Shown: positions 24,159 through 34,035, counted from the stretch's first letter. The stretch: 37,194 nt of DNA from Pseudomonas viridiflava (GCF_900583165.1 NZ_UTKY01000009.1:1-37194); one strand, 5' to 3'. A program made the numbers and translations. Notes: generated by a model not told the origin, from the letters alone.

Positions 24159-26672
24159 TTATGTGCGTTGATCGTCGAAAAACGCCTTCTTGCCGTCCAC
24201 CCGCTCCGACGCCTTCGGCATTTTCACCGCTTGACCCTCCGGCTTCTCCACATACCAGTAGCAATGGCTCACCGCGCGGGTAATGCCCACATAGGCCAGG
24301 CGCAACACTTCGTCTTTTTGCGCGTTGTCATACGGCTCGCTGTCACCGTTCTTGCCCAGGCCCGCCATGCGGTATACCTGGTTCTTGTAGGGTGAGCTGG
24401 TGAGGTGCTGGCAATCCCCCAGCAAAAATACCGCATCGGCCTGCAGGCCCTTGGCGCTGTGATAGGTCAGTTGTTTTAGCCTGCGAGCCTGTGGCGGCAA
24501 GCTAGAATCCACATTAACTACAGATTGAATATGTTGTTTTATCAATAACTTATCACTGCTTTTTCGATACAGCATCAACACCGTCCTGCCATTTTGGTAA
24601 TGCTCCGACAGTTGCCGCCCTAGTTCAGCGTCATTACGCTCCAACACCTTGACGGGCACCAATGCCCTGGGCGCCCCACTGGCCTTGGCCTTCTTGCCCG
24701 GTATGGATGGCGCGGCACGCACGATATGTTCGGCAGCGTCGATGATGTGCTGATGGCTGCGGTAGTTTTCGCTCAGCATCACCCGCGTGGTACTGGGCGA
24801 CGGGAACTCATTGCTGAACTCTATGAAGTATTTCGGAGAACTGCCCCGCCAGCCGTAGATTGACTGCCAGTCATCGCCCACACACAGCAGGGACGAACGT
24901 TGCGCGCCTCGGCCCACGTGCATGGCTGGGCCGCGGCTGCGGATCTCGCGCAAACTGGCGCGCAGCCATGAAACGATCTGCGGCGATACGTCCTGGAATT
25001 CGTCGATCATCAGGTGCGACAGCGGCCGTAACAGCGGATCACTGAGCAGCTTGAGGTTTTCTGGCGTGTTCTCACCAAACAGCGAGAACATGCGGTTGTA
25101 GGTCATGACCGGCGGCGATTGGTCCAGCAGGTGATCTTCGAGGGCTTTCCAGAATATGCTCAAGGCTTCGAAGAAGAAACGATCCGGGTCATCCTTGGCA
25201 AAACTCATCTTGCCCACGGCAGTCGGCACGTCCAGGCCCAGGTTTTCGATAAACCCGGCGGCCATTACAAAACTGTCCAGCAGTGGCGCGGAGGCCAGCT
25301 CGCCCTTGACCTTGTAATCAAAGCCAGGCCCCGCAGTAGCATCCCCTGCCAGACTGCTTAGAAGCCGCTTTGAGGCCTCATAACTATCGAGCCAAATCAG
25401 TGGCTTACGATAGAAAGCTTGAAACAAGGTGCGCTTTACCGCCCATTCTGCACGTACTGACAATTTCGAATTGGGCCTGCTGACCTGCGAGTTTTCGCGC
25501 GAATCGAAGCCCAACACAACCCAGGCGTCCAGCTCAGGAATGTAGCCATGGCAGTGGAACTGCGCACCGTTGATCTTCACGGTCTGTCGGCTGGGTTCGA
25601 TGCCCTTGATCGGCCAGGCACCGGCACGAAACCACAGGTCTTCGATGACATCGCAGAGCTCTTCATCGCGCTTGGCAGCCAGCTCGGTGACGGCTACGCG
25701 CTTCTGCACATCGGGGTGATCGCGCTCCAGCTCCTTGAGCTGCAGGCCATGGCGAGCCAATGGTGCGATCAGCTCGCGAAAACGCGGGTGCTGGCCATGT
25801 AAACGGTGGTAACAGGCGTTCATCTGCTGGCGCTGAGCTTCGTTGATGCGCAAGTCAAAGGGGTTACTGTCGGCGTCTTCAAAGCCCGAACTGAGGTTTT
25901 CGAACGCTTGCAGGCGTTCAAAGCCCGGCAGGCTGCGTACCATTGGCAAGATGCGTGAGTGAAAGGTGCGCACCACGGCCTGCGCTTCCTTGATGTCCAG
26001 CGGTCGACCCCACAAGCCGAGAATCTCCGTGAGCTTGTGGATGAAGTCTTTGCGCGACTCACGGGTAAAGGTCACCACGGTCATCGAACTCAGCTCGAAG
26101 CCCAGGTAATGGGTGAGCAACAGAATACGCAGCACCAAGGACGTGGATTTACCCGCACCGGCCCCGGCAATCACCGAGGTCGACGGCGTATCGCTGAAAA
26201 TCATCTTCCATTGCGCCGCACTGGGCTGGGCATGGGCCGGCAGCAGGCGAGCTACGTCGTCCTTGATGCGTTTCTTCAAGTCGGCCGTCAAGGGCAAGCG
26301 CCAATCATCGAACAGACTGTCATCGACGCCTGGCGCCTGGTGCTCATCCGGGCGGAAGTCGCGGATCAGCAGCACCTGACGCCCTTCTTCGATACCTTCA
26401 GCCTTGCCCTCACGGTACCCGTACTCAACGCCTGCCTCATGGCCGCTGCGAAAACCATCGGCCTGCCCATGCAGCCAGGAAAACCGATGCTGAGCGCGCA
26501 AGCGCGTCAGCCCATGACCAAACAAGCGGGCGGCCAAACGTTTGAACAGGGGCATTTCTGCCAAGGGGCGCAGTTCGGGAGGCAGATCAGGCTGTTGTTG
26601 CGGCACGCGGACTCCTGCGACGAGCTGGGGTTTAACAAGTGCGCCATGGTCGCCGGAATCGGCCTTCAGCAC
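24159..26672 (-). CDS. UvrD/Rep-like superfamily 1 helicase
   Basis: 837 residues. Walker A is VIAGAGAGKSTSLVLR (about 167-182), Walker B/motif II is MIDEFQDVSPQIVSW (about 555-569), motif III is VGDDWQSIYGWRG, motif V is YHSAKGLQADAVFLLG and motif VI is YVGITRAVSHCYWY. These are the ATP and DNA contacts of 3'-5' helicases in repair. The first 165 residues are unusual, with a charged stretch GYREGKAEGIEEGRQ. About 160 residues between motifs Ia and II replace the usual 1B/2B layout. The GTG start at 26672 has no clear ribosome site; an internal ATG at residue 40 is an alternative. It is not UvrD or Rep itself. Confidence 0.85.
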   Translation of the reverse strand: MLKADSGDHGALVKPQLVAGVRVPQQQPDLPPELRPLAEMPLFKRLAARLFGHGLTRLRAQHRFSWLHGQADGFRSGHEAGVEYGYREGKAEGIEEGRQVLLIRDFRPDEHQAPGVDDSLFDDWRLPLTADLKKRIKDDVARLLPAHAQPSAAQWKMIFSDTPSTSVIAGAGAGKSTSLVLRILLLTHYLGFELSSMTVVTFTRESRKDFIHKLTEILGLWGRPLDIKEAQAVVRTFHSRILPMVRSLPGFERLQAFENLSSGFEDADSNPFDLRINEAQRQQMNACYHRLHGQHPRFRELIAPLARHGLQLKELERDHPDVQKRVAVTELAAKRDEELCDVIEDLWFRAGAWPIKGIEPSRQTVKINGAQFHCHGYIPELDAWVVLGFDSRENSQVSRPNSKLSVRAEWAVKRTLFQAFYRKPLIWLDSYEASKRLLSSLAGDATAGPGFDYKVKGELASAPLLDSFVMAAGFIENLGLDVPTAVGKMSFAKDDPDRFFFEALSIFWKALEDHLLDQSPPVMTYNRMFSLFGENTPENLKLLSDPLLRPLSHLMIDEFQDVSPQIVSWLRASLREIRSRGPAMHVGRGAQRSSLLCVGDDWQSIYGWRGSSPKYFIEFSNEFPSPSTTRVMLSENYRSHQHIIDAAEHIVRAAPSIPGKKAKASGAPRALVPVKVLERNDAELGRQLSEHYQNGRTVLMLYRKSSDKLLIKQHIQSVVNVDSSLPPQARRLKQLTYHSAKGLQADAVFLLGDCQHLTSSPYKNQVYRMAGLGKNGDSEPYDNAQKDEVLRLAYVGITRAVSHCYWYVEKPEGQAVKMPKASERVDGKKAFFDDQRT

Positions 26673-26825
26673 CAGTCAATTGCTTAGCTGTCATAGAGTT
26701 AGGCGACGAAGTGAAAGTCAAAACGCCGGCAATCAATCTAATCGACTGATAGGAATTAGGCACTTTTTACGCTTTTTATCGATTAAGCGCTGCAGGATCA
26801 TAGGCGCCATCAACAGGAGACGATC

Positions 26826-27521
26826 ATGCTTGAACTTCGACCTTTTAACTCCCTGGGCGGCGCCCATCATGGCTGGCTTGACGCTCATCACCATTTTTCG
26901 TTTGCCGAATACCATGACCCCAAGCGTATGCACTGGGGCAACCTGCGGGTGTGGAATGACGACATTATCGAGCCTGGCACCGGCTTCCCGCAGCATTCAC
27001 ACCGTGACATGGAGATCATCACCTATGTGCGCGAAGGCGCCATTAGCCATGCCGACAACCTGGGTAACAAAGGCCGTACCGAGGCCGGTGATGTGCAGGT
27101 AATGAGCGCCGGTACCGGGATCGCCCACAGCGAATACAACCTGGAAGCCACGTCGACCAAAATCTTTCAGATCTGGATTATCCCGAATGAAAGCGGCTTG
27201 CCGCCGTCGTGGGGGGCCAAGCCGTTTCCCAAAGAGGGTCGTGACGGGTTTGTGACCTTGGCCAGTGGCAAGGCCGGTGACAATGAAAGCCTGCGCATTC
27301 GTGCCGATGCACGTTTGGTGGCAGCAACGTTGAAGGCGGGAGAAAGTGCCGAGTATCGACTCGACAGCGGGCGTCGTGCCTATTTGGTGCCCGCCACCGG
27401 GGTGATTGAGATCAATGGCTTGCAGGCAAACGCTCGGGACGGTGTAGCGATTGAGGATGAGCAGGTGTTGCGGGTGACGGCGATTGAAGACAGTGAGATC
27501 GTCCTCGTCGACCTGGCCTGA
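26826..27521 (+). CDS. Pirin-family protein (YhaK/quercetinase type)
   Basis: 231 residues, ATG at 26826 behind AGGAG. The N-terminal cupin shows HWGNLRVWNDDIIEPGTGFP, QHSHRDMEIITYVREGAISH and GTGIAHSEYN. These supply the His/Glu metal ligands of pirins (HxH, then H and E). The C-terminal cupin (RADARLVAATLKAGESAEYR) is degenerate as usual. Pirins of this type show quercetin 2,3-dioxygenase activity or act in redox sensing; the natural substrate is unknown. It is a single-gene unit, divergent from the helicase and ending just before a REPIN. Confidence 0.9.
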   Translation: MLELRPFNSLGGAHHGWLDAHHHFSFAEYHDPKRMHWGNLRVWNDDIIEPGTGFPQHSHRDMEIITYVREGAISHADNLGNKGRTEAGDVQVMSAGTGIAHSEYNLEATSTKIFQIWIIPNESGLPPSWGAKPFPKEGRDGFVTLASGKAGDNESLRIRADARLVAATLKAGESAEYRLDSGRRAYLVPATGVIEINGLQANARDGVAIEDEQVLRVTAIEDSEIVLVDLA

Positions 27522-27543
27522 TTTTTCTCTTCGCCACGATCAC

Positions 27544-27637
27544 AATGTGAGAGGGGGCTTGCTCCCGATAGCGGCGGGTCAGTCAACAGAGATATCGACT
27601 GATCTACCGCTATCGGGAGCAAGCCCCCTCTCACATT
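27544..27637. repeat. REPIN (inverted pair of GTGAGAGGGGGCTTGC units)
   Basis: Left unit AATGTGAGAGGGGGCTTGCT, right unit its reverse complement ending CCCCTCTCACATT. Same family as the element at 24064-24156 with a G-to-A change in the tail. It lies between the convergent pirin and phosphoglucomutase genes. Confidence 0.9.
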
Positions 27638-27649
27638 GGTCATGCAGTG

Positions 27650-29293
27650 CTAGGCAGAGATTGCGCCGTCTACCAACACTTGCGCCTCTTCCACCAACTG
27701 CTTGAGGTGATCTTCACCGATAAAGCTTTCGGCGTAGATCTTGTAGATGTCCTCGGTGCCTGATGGCCGCGCTGCGAACCAGCCGTTTTCGGTCATCACT
27801 TTTAAGCCGCCAATCGCCTGGTTATTGCCCGGCGCGTGGCTGAGGATCTGCTGGATGCTTTCCCCGGCCAGTTGAGTGGACGTGACCTGCTCCGGCGACA
27901 GCTTGCCCAGCAGTGCTTTCTGCGCCGGCGTGGCCTTGGCGTCGACACGAATGGCAAATGGCTCGCCCAGGGCATCGGTCAGGCCACGGTAGATCTGGCT
28001 CGGGTCCTGGCCTTTGCGTGAGGTCATTTCTGCAGCCAACAGCGCAGGAATCAGGCCGTCCTTGTCAGTGCTCCACACGGTACCGTCCTTACGCAGGAAC
28101 GAAGCACCGGCGCTTTCTTCACCGCCAAAGCCCAACGAGCCTTCGAACAGGCCATCGGCGAACCATTTAAAACCTACCGGCACTTCGTACAGCCGGCGGC
28201 CGATACGTGCGGCCACCCGATCGATCAAGCCGCTACTGACCACGGTCTTGCCCACGGCCGCATCGGCGCGCCAATCGGGGCGGTTTTGGAACAGGTAATC
28301 GATGGACACCGCTAGATAGTTATTCGGCGCCAGCAGCCCACCAGATGGGGTCACGATGCCATGGCGGTCGTGGTCCGGGTCGCAGGCGAAGGCCACGTCG
28401 AAACGCTCCTTGAGGCCGATCAAGCCTTGCATCGCGTAGCTGGACGACGGGTCCATGCGGATCTGACCGTCCCAATCGACGCTCATGAAGCGGAAGGTCG
28501 AATCGACTTCGGTATTTACGACGTCAAGGTTGAGGCGGTAATGCTCGGCAATCGCCGACCAGTAGCGCACCCCTGCTCCACCCAGCGGATCTACGCCCAA
28601 GCGCAGGTCGGCGCTGCGGATGGCGTCCATGTCGATCACATTGACCAGATCGGCCACATAGCTGTTGAGGTAGTCATGCCGGTGGGTAGTGTCGGCCTTG
28701 AGTGCCTGGCCATGAGTGATGCGCTTGACCCCAGCGAGTTTGTTGGCCAGCAATTCGTTGGCCTTGGCTTCGATCCATTTGGTGACGTGGGTATCGGCCG
28801 GGCCGCCATTGGGCGGGTTGTATTTGTAGCCACCGCTTTGCGGCGGGTTATGGGACGGCGTAATGACGATACCGTCCGCCAGCCCCGTGGTGCGGCCGCG
28901 GTTGTAGCAGATGATGGCGTGGGAAATCGCCGGCGTCGGCGTGTATTCATCACCTTCGGCCAGCATGACGTGTACGCCGTTGGCGGCCAGGACTTCCAGG
29001 GCGCTCGCACCGGCAGGCGTGGACAGCGCGTGGGTGTCGAGACCAACAAACAATGGGCCGTTGATGCCCTGGGCTTCGCGGTACAGGCAGATCGCCTGAC
29101 TGATGGCGAGCACGTGCCATTCGTTGAAGCTCAGCTCGAATGAGCTGCCACGGTGGCCGGAGGTACCAAAGGCGACGCGTTGGGTGGAGATCGCTGCATC
29201 AGGCTGGCCGGTGTAGTAGGCCGTGACCAGTCGCGGGATATCCACCAGCAACTGGGCTGGCGCCGGCTTGCCCGCAAAAGGACTGATTGTCAT
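27650..29293 (-). CDS. pgm: Phosphoglucomutase (alpha-D-glucose phosphate-specific)
   Basis: 547 residues from the ATG at 29293 ([20 protein letters not shown]), matching the 546 residues of E. coli Pgm; the frame is open upstream but lacks similarity. Key sites are [13 protein letters not shown] at the N-terminus, the phosphoserine loop [19 protein letters not shown] (Ser147), the metal loop [11 protein letters not shown], the sugar loop [12 protein letters not shown] and the phosphate-binding end [16 protein letters not shown]. It interconverts glucose-1-phosphate and glucose-6-phosphate in the cytoplasm, feeding glycogen, trehalose and cell-envelope sugars. It is the single-domain-set Pgm type, distinct from AlgC. 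Confidence 0.95.
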   Translation of the reverse strand: MTISPFAGKPAPAQLLVDIPRLVTAYYTGQPDAAISTQRVAFGTSGHRGSSFELSFNEWHVLAISQAICLYREAQGINGPLFVGLDTHALSTPAGASALEVLAANGVHVMLAEGDEYTPTPAISHAIICYNRGRTTGLADGIVITPSHNPPQSGGYKYNPPNGGPADTHVTKWIEAKANELLANKLAGVKRITHGQALKADTTHRHDYLNSYVADLVNVIDMDAIRSADLRLGVDPLGGAGVRYWSAIAEHYRLNLDVVNTEVDSTFRFMSVDWDGQIRMDPSSSYAMQGLIGLKERFDVAFACDPDHDRHGIVTPSGGLLAPNNYLAVSIDYLFQNRPDWRADAAVGKTVVSSGLIDRVAARIGRRLYEVPVGFKWFADGLFEGSLGFGGEESAGASFLRKDGTVWSTDKDGLIPALLAAEMTSRKGQDPSQIYRGLTDALGEPFAIRVDAKATPAQKALLGKLSPEQVTSTQLAGESIQQILSHAPGNNQAIGGLKVMTENGWFAARPSGTEDIYKIYAESFIGEDHLKQLVEEAQVLVDGAISA

Positions 29294-29402
29294 GCATAAA
29301 CCTCGGAAAGAAGAATTCGGAAAAAATGGCAGTTTACTGAGAGTTCGACTGCTGCGCGACGTTATAGATCCTACGACACAAAGAGAAAATTCGCTCACCC
29401 CG

Positions 29403-30800
29403 CTAAGATTGGTGCAACGCCTCACTGAGCGCCGCCAGCGCAACATCCAGGTTGGGTTGCCCATGAAAGGTGTGGCTCAAGCGTAGGTGCTCTTGGTGCA
29501 GGCCACTGAGGCTGAACAATTCACCCGGCGCCACCACCACGTGCCGTGACAACAGGCGCTGAAACACCTGACGCATGTCCACGGTCCGGCTGGCTCTTAA
29601 CCAGAATGTGGCCCCGGCAGCCGGCAGCTGGAAGGTGACCTGTTCGCCTAAATGCTGCTCCAGTCGTTGTCCCATTTGCACCGATTGCTCGCGCAGTTGT
29701 TCGCGCAGCGTGCGCAGGTGTTGGTCGATTCGCCCGCTTTGATACAGACGTGCAATCGCGCGCTGGCGAATCGAGGATAAACGAAAGGATCGCAGCATGA
29801 ACTGGCGCTGCAGTTCGCTGCTCATGCGCCGAGATAACAGATAGCCATAAGGCGCTTCCGAACCAAGTATTTTCTCGAAAGAGGAAAATATGATCAGCCG
29901 CTCCGGGTTCGCCAGCTCGCGCAAGGTGCTCTGGGGCAGTTTGAAACCCAACTCGCCAAATGTGTCATTTTCAAGCAACCAGCAACCGTAGTGATCCAGC
30001 AGTTGCGCCACTTGCACGCGGTCCCGAGCCGTCAAGGCGACCCCCGATGGCAGGCTAACCGCTGACGACAACAGCACCAGGTGGACCGGTTCGTCCCGCA
30101 GCAGTTGATCGAGCAACGTCATGTTCAGGCTGCCATCCGCCATCCAGGGCAGCTCGATGACGCGTACACCTGCAGCCTGGAGCAGGCGCAGGATCAGCCA
30201 ATCGCAAGGCGATTCGACTATTACCGTGGTGCCACGCAACCCAAGCACCTCGATCAAAATATCCAGCACGCCACGTAAATCCGCGCCGATATACACGTCG
30301 TCCGCATGCCAGCAGCGGGTTGGCGATGACGTATACCGTGCCGCCAGCGCTGCACGCAGCTCCCATACGCCGCATGCCTGAGACCACGGCTGCAGGTTGT
30401 GCGGGTACTGGCGCACCAGTTCCCGCTCAACCCGCAACAGCGTGCCATCCAGTGAGGCCAGGAGTGCGGGCTCGTCGCCGCTAAGCACTGCCATGCCGGG
30501 GCGGCGGGCCGCTGCGTAGAGTCGGTCGAGCAAGTCCCCGCCAGCCCATGTCGGTGGTTTCGCTGACACCGGCCAGGCGTAATACCCCGACTTTGACACC
30601 GAATAGACCCGCCCCTCTTTCTCCAAAAGCGAGTAGGCATATTGGATCGTCGAGATCGACACATTCAAACGCACCGCCAATTGGCGCAGGGATGGCAGCT
30701 TTACCCGGGCATCAGTACTGACCTCGTTGATCAGGCTGATCATGTAGCGATAAACCGCCTGGTAGGCGAAATCTGCTTGCCGTTCACCGCGCAAGCTCAT
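29403..30800 (-). CDS. MocR-type regulator (GntR helix-turn-helix plus aminotransferase-like domain)
   Basis: 465 residues. About 10-75 is a GntR winged helix ([40 protein letters not shown]). The rest is an aminotransferase fold I domain with the probable PLP lysine in [18 protein letters not shown]. Some usual PLP contacts look altered: the EDDYDxEF region reads LENDTFGEL and the HQFPTG region reads SAVSLPSG. Cofactor binding may therefore be modified. The ATG overlaps the TGA of the upstream unknown gene (ATGA at 30797-30800), so the two are coupled, unlike the usual divergent MocR layout. The target is probably its own operon. Confidence 0.88.
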   Translation of the reverse strand: MSLRGERQADFAYQAVYRYMISLINEVSTDARVKLPSLRQLAVRLNVSISTIQYAYSLLEKEGRVYSVSKSGYYAWPVSAKPPTWAGGDLLDRLYAAARRPGMAVLSGDEPALLASLDGTLLRVERELVRQYPHNLQPWSQACGVWELRAALAARYTSSPTRCWHADDVYIGADLRGVLDILIEVLGLRGTTVIVESPCDWLILRLLQAAGVRVIELPWMADGSLNMTLLDQLLRDEPVHLVLLSSAVSLPSGVALTARDRVQVAQLLDHYGCWLLENDTFGELGFKLPQSTLRELANPERLIIFSSFEKILGSEAPYGYLLSRRMSSELQRQFMLRSFRLSSIRQRAIARLYQSGRIDQHLRTLREQLREQSVQMGQRLEQHLGEQVTFQLPAAGATFWLRASRTVDMRQVFQRLLSRHVVVAPGELFSLSGLHQEHLRLSHTFHGQPNLDVALAALSEALHQS

Positions 30801-32221
30801 GGTTCAGACAATTGACAGGCTCGCCCGTCACTGCGCGCGCCCTGACGAGCCCCCTCGGGTTGACGCGCCCCAGGCACCAGTGGCCGTTTACGATACAGGT
30901 GCCGCAACAGGGGCATGGACAATCCGCTGTTATCCACGAGCCATTGTTGCAACATCTCGGTCGACGCAGTGCCCTGCAACACTTTGTGCAATTCTGGCAG
31001 CGCCACCAGCATGCCGGGATGGCACTGGCGCAGATAACCTTCCAGTCTTTCGCCATGCTGGACAAATGGCGAGAAGAGCATGCAAATCAGCTGGGTTTCG
31101 TCCAGGCCAAAGAACTGGCGAGCATACGTACTCGACAGGGTGCGCCCTTCTTGGGTGGCCGCCTGAGCCAGAAGCTCTTCGGGCATTTGCCGACTGCGCA
31201 TGTAATGGCCGGCCGACTGAATGTAACTGTCTACACCGTCTTCGTAGTCCAGGTCGCGCAAGCATTCGGCCTGTAGGCCCCGCAGGTGCGCCATCAGCAT
31301 TGGATTGGCATAAGCAGGCTGGCTGAACTGAAAGCCGAACGGGTCTGGCGCGTAGGCCATGAATTCCGTGAGCAAGGGCGTGGATGATGGGGCCGCGCCA
31401 TCCAGCAGATCGGCGACACTGATGTAGGCCAAGTGGCGATGACCTGGTTGGCTGGGCGCGGGATCTGCCACATAGTGCTCGCCGTAGACGTCCTGATAGT
31501 AACGTTGGCTCCATTCGTCCATGCGGGCGAACAGGCTATTGAGCGATAAGGCTCGGTCGCTGTCACCCGCCAGGCTCGTACCCTGGGCGGCATTCTTGAG
31601 CCACGCGAGCAATTGGCGTTGCCTGCGTGGCGAATCGCCACTGACCAACGCATGCACCCCGCCCTGCCAGGTGGTAACCCGTTGATAGAAGTCACCCAGT
31701 GCCAGGTACGTGTCATTGCACAACGTCGCTTGGCAGTCCCCGGAGGTCAGGTGCCCCACCATCAACATATTGCGCTGACGGATTTCACGTCCACCTGCAG
31801 AGGCTGGGCGCAGGTGGTTGAAAGGGTAAATTTCCTGGTTTTCCACCACCAACAACTCAACGCGCGGGTCATCGTGGAAAAACAGCCGGCTATAGCCGCG
31901 GTTAAGGGTGTCAAGGGTGCCTTGGGTCATCCCCGGATGGCGCAGCGTTGCGACGCGCAGATGGAACGTCCGAGGCGCCCGTCCGGCAATTGTCAGCTGC
32001 GCAGCGCGCAGCAGTGCCAGGGTGTAACTACTGACCTCGCCGCCGCCATGGGCGACCAGTACTTTGTAATCGCCCACCTGCTCAATGCCGCCGGCCGATA
32101 CGATGATTCGTTGAACCAACAACTGTAACGCCGTGCGCTCCTCGCGAGAAAGGTGCCCGATCAAGCGTTGCAAAACTTGCTGGTAAACATAATTCATTGC
32201 CTGTTCGTGAATAGCGCTCAT
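30797..32221 (-). CDS. Unknown 474-residue protein cotranscribed with a MocR regulator
   Basis: The product starts MSAIHEQAMNYVYQQVLQRL at the ATG at 32221. It is soluble, with no signal peptide or membrane helix. Notable stretches are YKVLVAHGGGEVSSYTLALL, LRHPGMTQGTLDTLNRGYSR and NPMLMAHLRGLQAECLRDLD. The region from about 80 to 180 (SRLFFHDDPRVELLVVENQE; NMLMVGHLTSGDCQATLCND) looks like an alternating alpha/beta fold. I do not recognise a family. The C-terminal 30 residues are basic and low in complexity. The MocR gene overlaps its stop codon, so this is the likely regulatory partner or target. Two palindromes lie 17-54 bases upstream of the start. Confidence 0.75.
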   Translation of the reverse strand: MSAIHEQAMNYVYQQVLQRLIGHLSREERTALQLLVQRIIVSAGGIEQVGDYKVLVAHGGGEVSSYTLALLRAAQLTIAGRAPRTFHLRVATLRHPGMTQGTLDTLNRGYSRLFFHDDPRVELLVVENQEIYPFNHLRPASAGGREIRQRNMLMVGHLTSGDCQATLCNDTYLALGDFYQRVTTWQGGVHALVSGDSPRRQRQLLAWLKNAAQGTSLAGDSDRALSLNSLFARMDEWSQRYYQDVYGEHYVADPAPSQPGHRHLAYISVADLLDGAAPSSTPLLTEFMAYAPDPFGFQFSQPAYANPMLMAHLRGLQAECLRDLDYEDGVDSYIQSAGHYMRSRQMPEELLAQAATQEGRTLSSTYARQFFGLDETQLICMLFSPFVQHGERLEGYLRQCHPGMLVALPELHKVLQGTASTEMLQQWLVDNSGLSMPLLRHLYRKRPLVPGARQPEGARQGARSDGRACQLSEP

Positions 32222-32237
32222 AGTTCTACTACCCGAG

Positions 32238-32275
32238 TTGAAATATCAGTTTCAAGCAACAGCACTGACAGTGCT
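32238..32275. promoter_or_regulatory. Two adjacent palindromes upstream of the MocR operon (candidate operators)
   Basis: TTGAAA (32238-32243) and TTTCAA (32250-32255) form an inverted repeat with a 6-base spacer. Five bases further is AGCACTGACAGTGCT (32261-32275), a perfect palindrome around a central A. Both lie 17-54 bases before the ATG at 32221, where a repressor or activator would act. Binding by the MocR protein is an inference. Confidence 0.5.
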
Positions 32276-32487
32276 TGCTCGACCTGTAACGTGTGTAGGA
32301 GATCGGCTAAAAGTACCGTACGCCGATAAATAGACACTAGCACTTCGACACAAAAGTATATCGACGCTCGACGGCGCGACCATTACACACTCAAACGCGC
32401 AAAGCCCAGTAAACACGGGGCTTGTGTGACAGGTTTCGCGACCCTAGGACCATTCCGACAAACTCCTACACATCCTTAACCAAGTAA

Positions 32488-32637
32488 TTAAAGAAGTGTC
32501 CCACAGATAGAACGCGAGCAACTTTTTCGCCTGCCGAATTCAGACTTTCCAGTGAGACAAGCTTTTTCTTTTGGTCGCGCGGTGGCTGCGGCGTTAGTTG
32601 CTCGAACTACCGACGGTGATATCAGAAATGTATTCAT
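32488..32637 (-). CDS. Doubtful small protein (49 residues)
   Basis: The ATG at 32637 has AAGGA seven bases upstream, which is the main argument. The product (MNTFLISPSVVRATNAAATA, then a basic part with four Cys) has no recognisable domain and may not be real. It precedes the 474-residue gene by about 270 bases on the same strand. Confidence 0.2.
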   Translation of the reverse strand: MNTFLISPSVVRATNAAATARPKEKACLTGKSEFGRRKSCSRSICGTLL

Positions 32638-32765
32638 TGCTCAGTCCTTGAGATGAAAGTGACGGCGCAATTATCAGTGCTGGAAAATCGATTAACAGAT
32701 ACAGAACTTGACCTGAAACCAGTCCAGATTGGCGCACACATGCAGAATGATGGCGCACATACGAC

Positions 32766-32794
32766 GACGCCGCGCTGGAAACCAGCGCGGCGTC
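32766..32794. other. 13-bp perfect hairpin
   Basis: GACGCCGCGCTGG (32766-32778) pairs exactly with CCAGCGCGGCGTC (32782-32794) around an AAA loop. No T-run follows on either strand, so it is not a standard terminator. It could be a structured RNA element or protein site. Confidence 0.6.
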
Positions 32795-32847
32795 GGGGAG
32801 AAAGCTCGAATTCAGGGGCTCAAGTGCCCCATTGACGCTTAAGGACG

Positions 32848-32887
32848 GGGGGCAGAATGTGCCCTGACAAATGGCGCATTTGCCCCC
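32848..32887. terminator. Inverted repeat downstream of mexS-like gene
   Basis: GGGGGCAGAATGTGCC (32848-32863) pairs with GGCGCATTTGCCCCC (32873-32887) with one bulge and one wobble. It lies 45 bases after the mexS-like stop on the minus strand, a plausible place for a terminator, but no T-run is present. Confidence 0.35.
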
Positions 32888-32931
32888 TACGCCGTCAGCC
32901 GGCAACCGCTGTTTGCGAAAATTCCTACGCG

Positions 32932-33954
32932 CTAAACAGCTTCGACCTGCAAGGCGACTCGCTCGCGGCAAGGGCATTCGTCCATGTAGCGATGAGCTTC
33001 GACAAACTGATTGAATGGAAACACCGTCGTTTTCAGGGGTACCAGTACACGATCAGCCGTCAATTGGTTGATGTCACGCAAGGCGCGCTGTAGGGCAACC
33101 TGGTCCTGGGTAATGCCAAGTTCCGGCTTACCGGTGAAGTTACCAATGCAGTGTACGAAGAACTGGATGTTCTTCTGGAATGCCGCACACGCCGGGAACG
33201 GCGTCTGGTTGCCGCCCTGCAGCCCATACAGGACCAGGCTGCCACGGGGCGCCAGCACATCACCGAGCAACGACATCTGCGGGCCGCCCAAACCATCAAA
33301 GACCACGTCGACGCCGCGATTGTCAGTGAACTTGTTGATTTGCATCAGCAAGTCCTGCTCTTCAGTGACGATGACCTTTTCCGCACCCAGGGACAGCAGG
33401 TATTCGCGCTCATCACTGTCTTTGGTCGCGGCAATCACCCGCACCCCCAAAGCCTTGCCCAACTGTACAAATGAAGGGCCGGCACAGTGGCTGGCATCGG
33501 TTACCAGGGCAAACTGCCCAGGCTTGACCCGAGCCAGGTCCACATAGGCAAAGTAGGCGATCAGCAGCGGCGTATAGTGCACGCTGGCTTCAATGGGGCT
33601 GAGGATATCGGGGTAACGGGTCAGCGCAGACCGGGGCAACACGATCTGTTCGCCGTAAACCGGATAATCATTGGGGCTTTCGGCCGGAAAACTGGCCACT
33701 TTATCGCCCACTGCCAAGTCATCCACGCCATCACCGATGGCTACGACCACCCCTGCCATCTCGTGACCCAGGCCTGACGGCAAGCGTGCATGGGACGACG
33801 CCAGGTTTTGACGCCACAAAATGTCGTACCAACTGATGCCAATCGCTTCGACACGCACCTGCACTTCGCCCGGTGCGGGCAACGCGGCTGCATGCTCTTC
33901 GCACTTGAGCACCTCGGCCGGACCAAACTTGTGAAAACGGATCGTGCGGGACAT
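32932..33954 (-). CDS. mexS: MexS-like zinc-independent alcohol dehydrogenase/quinone oxidoreductase
   Basis: 340 residues from the ATG at 33954 (MSRTIRFHKFGPAEVLKCEE) with GAGG upstream, matching the roughly 339-residue P. aeruginosa MexS start and length. This is an MDR fold: the catalytic N-domain (ISWYDILWRQNLASSHARLP; GLGHEMAGVVVAIGDGVDDL), then an NAD(P) Rossmann region starting FALVTDASHCAGPSFVQLGK. There are no structural zinc cysteines, as in quinone oxidoreductases. It is thought to detoxify an electrophilic metabolite whose build-up activates MexT. It is divergent to the mexT-like gene, as a MexT target should be. Confidence 0.82.
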   Translation of the reverse strand: MSRTIRFHKFGPAEVLKCEEHAAALPAPGEVQVRVEAIGISWYDILWRQNLASSHARLPSGLGHEMAGVVVAIGDGVDDLAVGDKVASFPAESPNDYPVYGEQIVLPRSALTRYPDILSPIEASVHYTPLLIAYFAYVDLARVKPGQFALVTDASHCAGPSFVQLGKALGVRVIAATKDSDEREYLLSLGAEKVIVTEEQDLLMQINKFTDNRGVDVVFDGLGGPQMSLLGDVLAPRGSLVLYGLQGGNQTPFPACAAFQKNIQFFVHCIGNFTGKPELGITQDQVALQRALRDINQLTADRVLVPLKTTVFPFNQFVEAHRYMDECPCRERVALQVEAV

Positions 33955-34025
33955 CGCAAACCTCGTCAAAGTAACCTCTAATGCCATGAACTCTATCTGG
34001 GCTTTGCGGCTAAGGCCATCGGTCG

Positions 34026-34035
34026 CTATTAATAG
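34026..34035. promoter_or_regulatory. Candidate operator in the mexS-mexT intergenic region
   Basis: CTATTAATAG is a perfect 10-bp palindrome of AT-rich type in the divergent promoter region, 71 bases upstream of the mexS-like start. LysR proteins bind such interrupted palindromes, but it does not match the MexT consensus reported for P. aeruginosa. Confidence 0.3.

Larger units (their letters stand above)
32276..32931. other. Gene-poor stretch of about 650 bases with two hairpins
   Basis: No convincing gene. It holds a weak small frame at 32488-32637 and two large hairpins (32766-32794, 32848-32887) listed separately. Part of it must be the promoter of the operon to its left. Composition is less GC-rich around 32460-32760. 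Confidence 0.5.

Noticed and set aside
32594..32977. 127-codon minus-strand frame in the gap left of mexS, ending in NEYISDITVGSSSN
   Set aside because: No ATG or ribosome site near the peptide-like end, and it overlaps the mexS 3' end and both hairpins; treated as chance.
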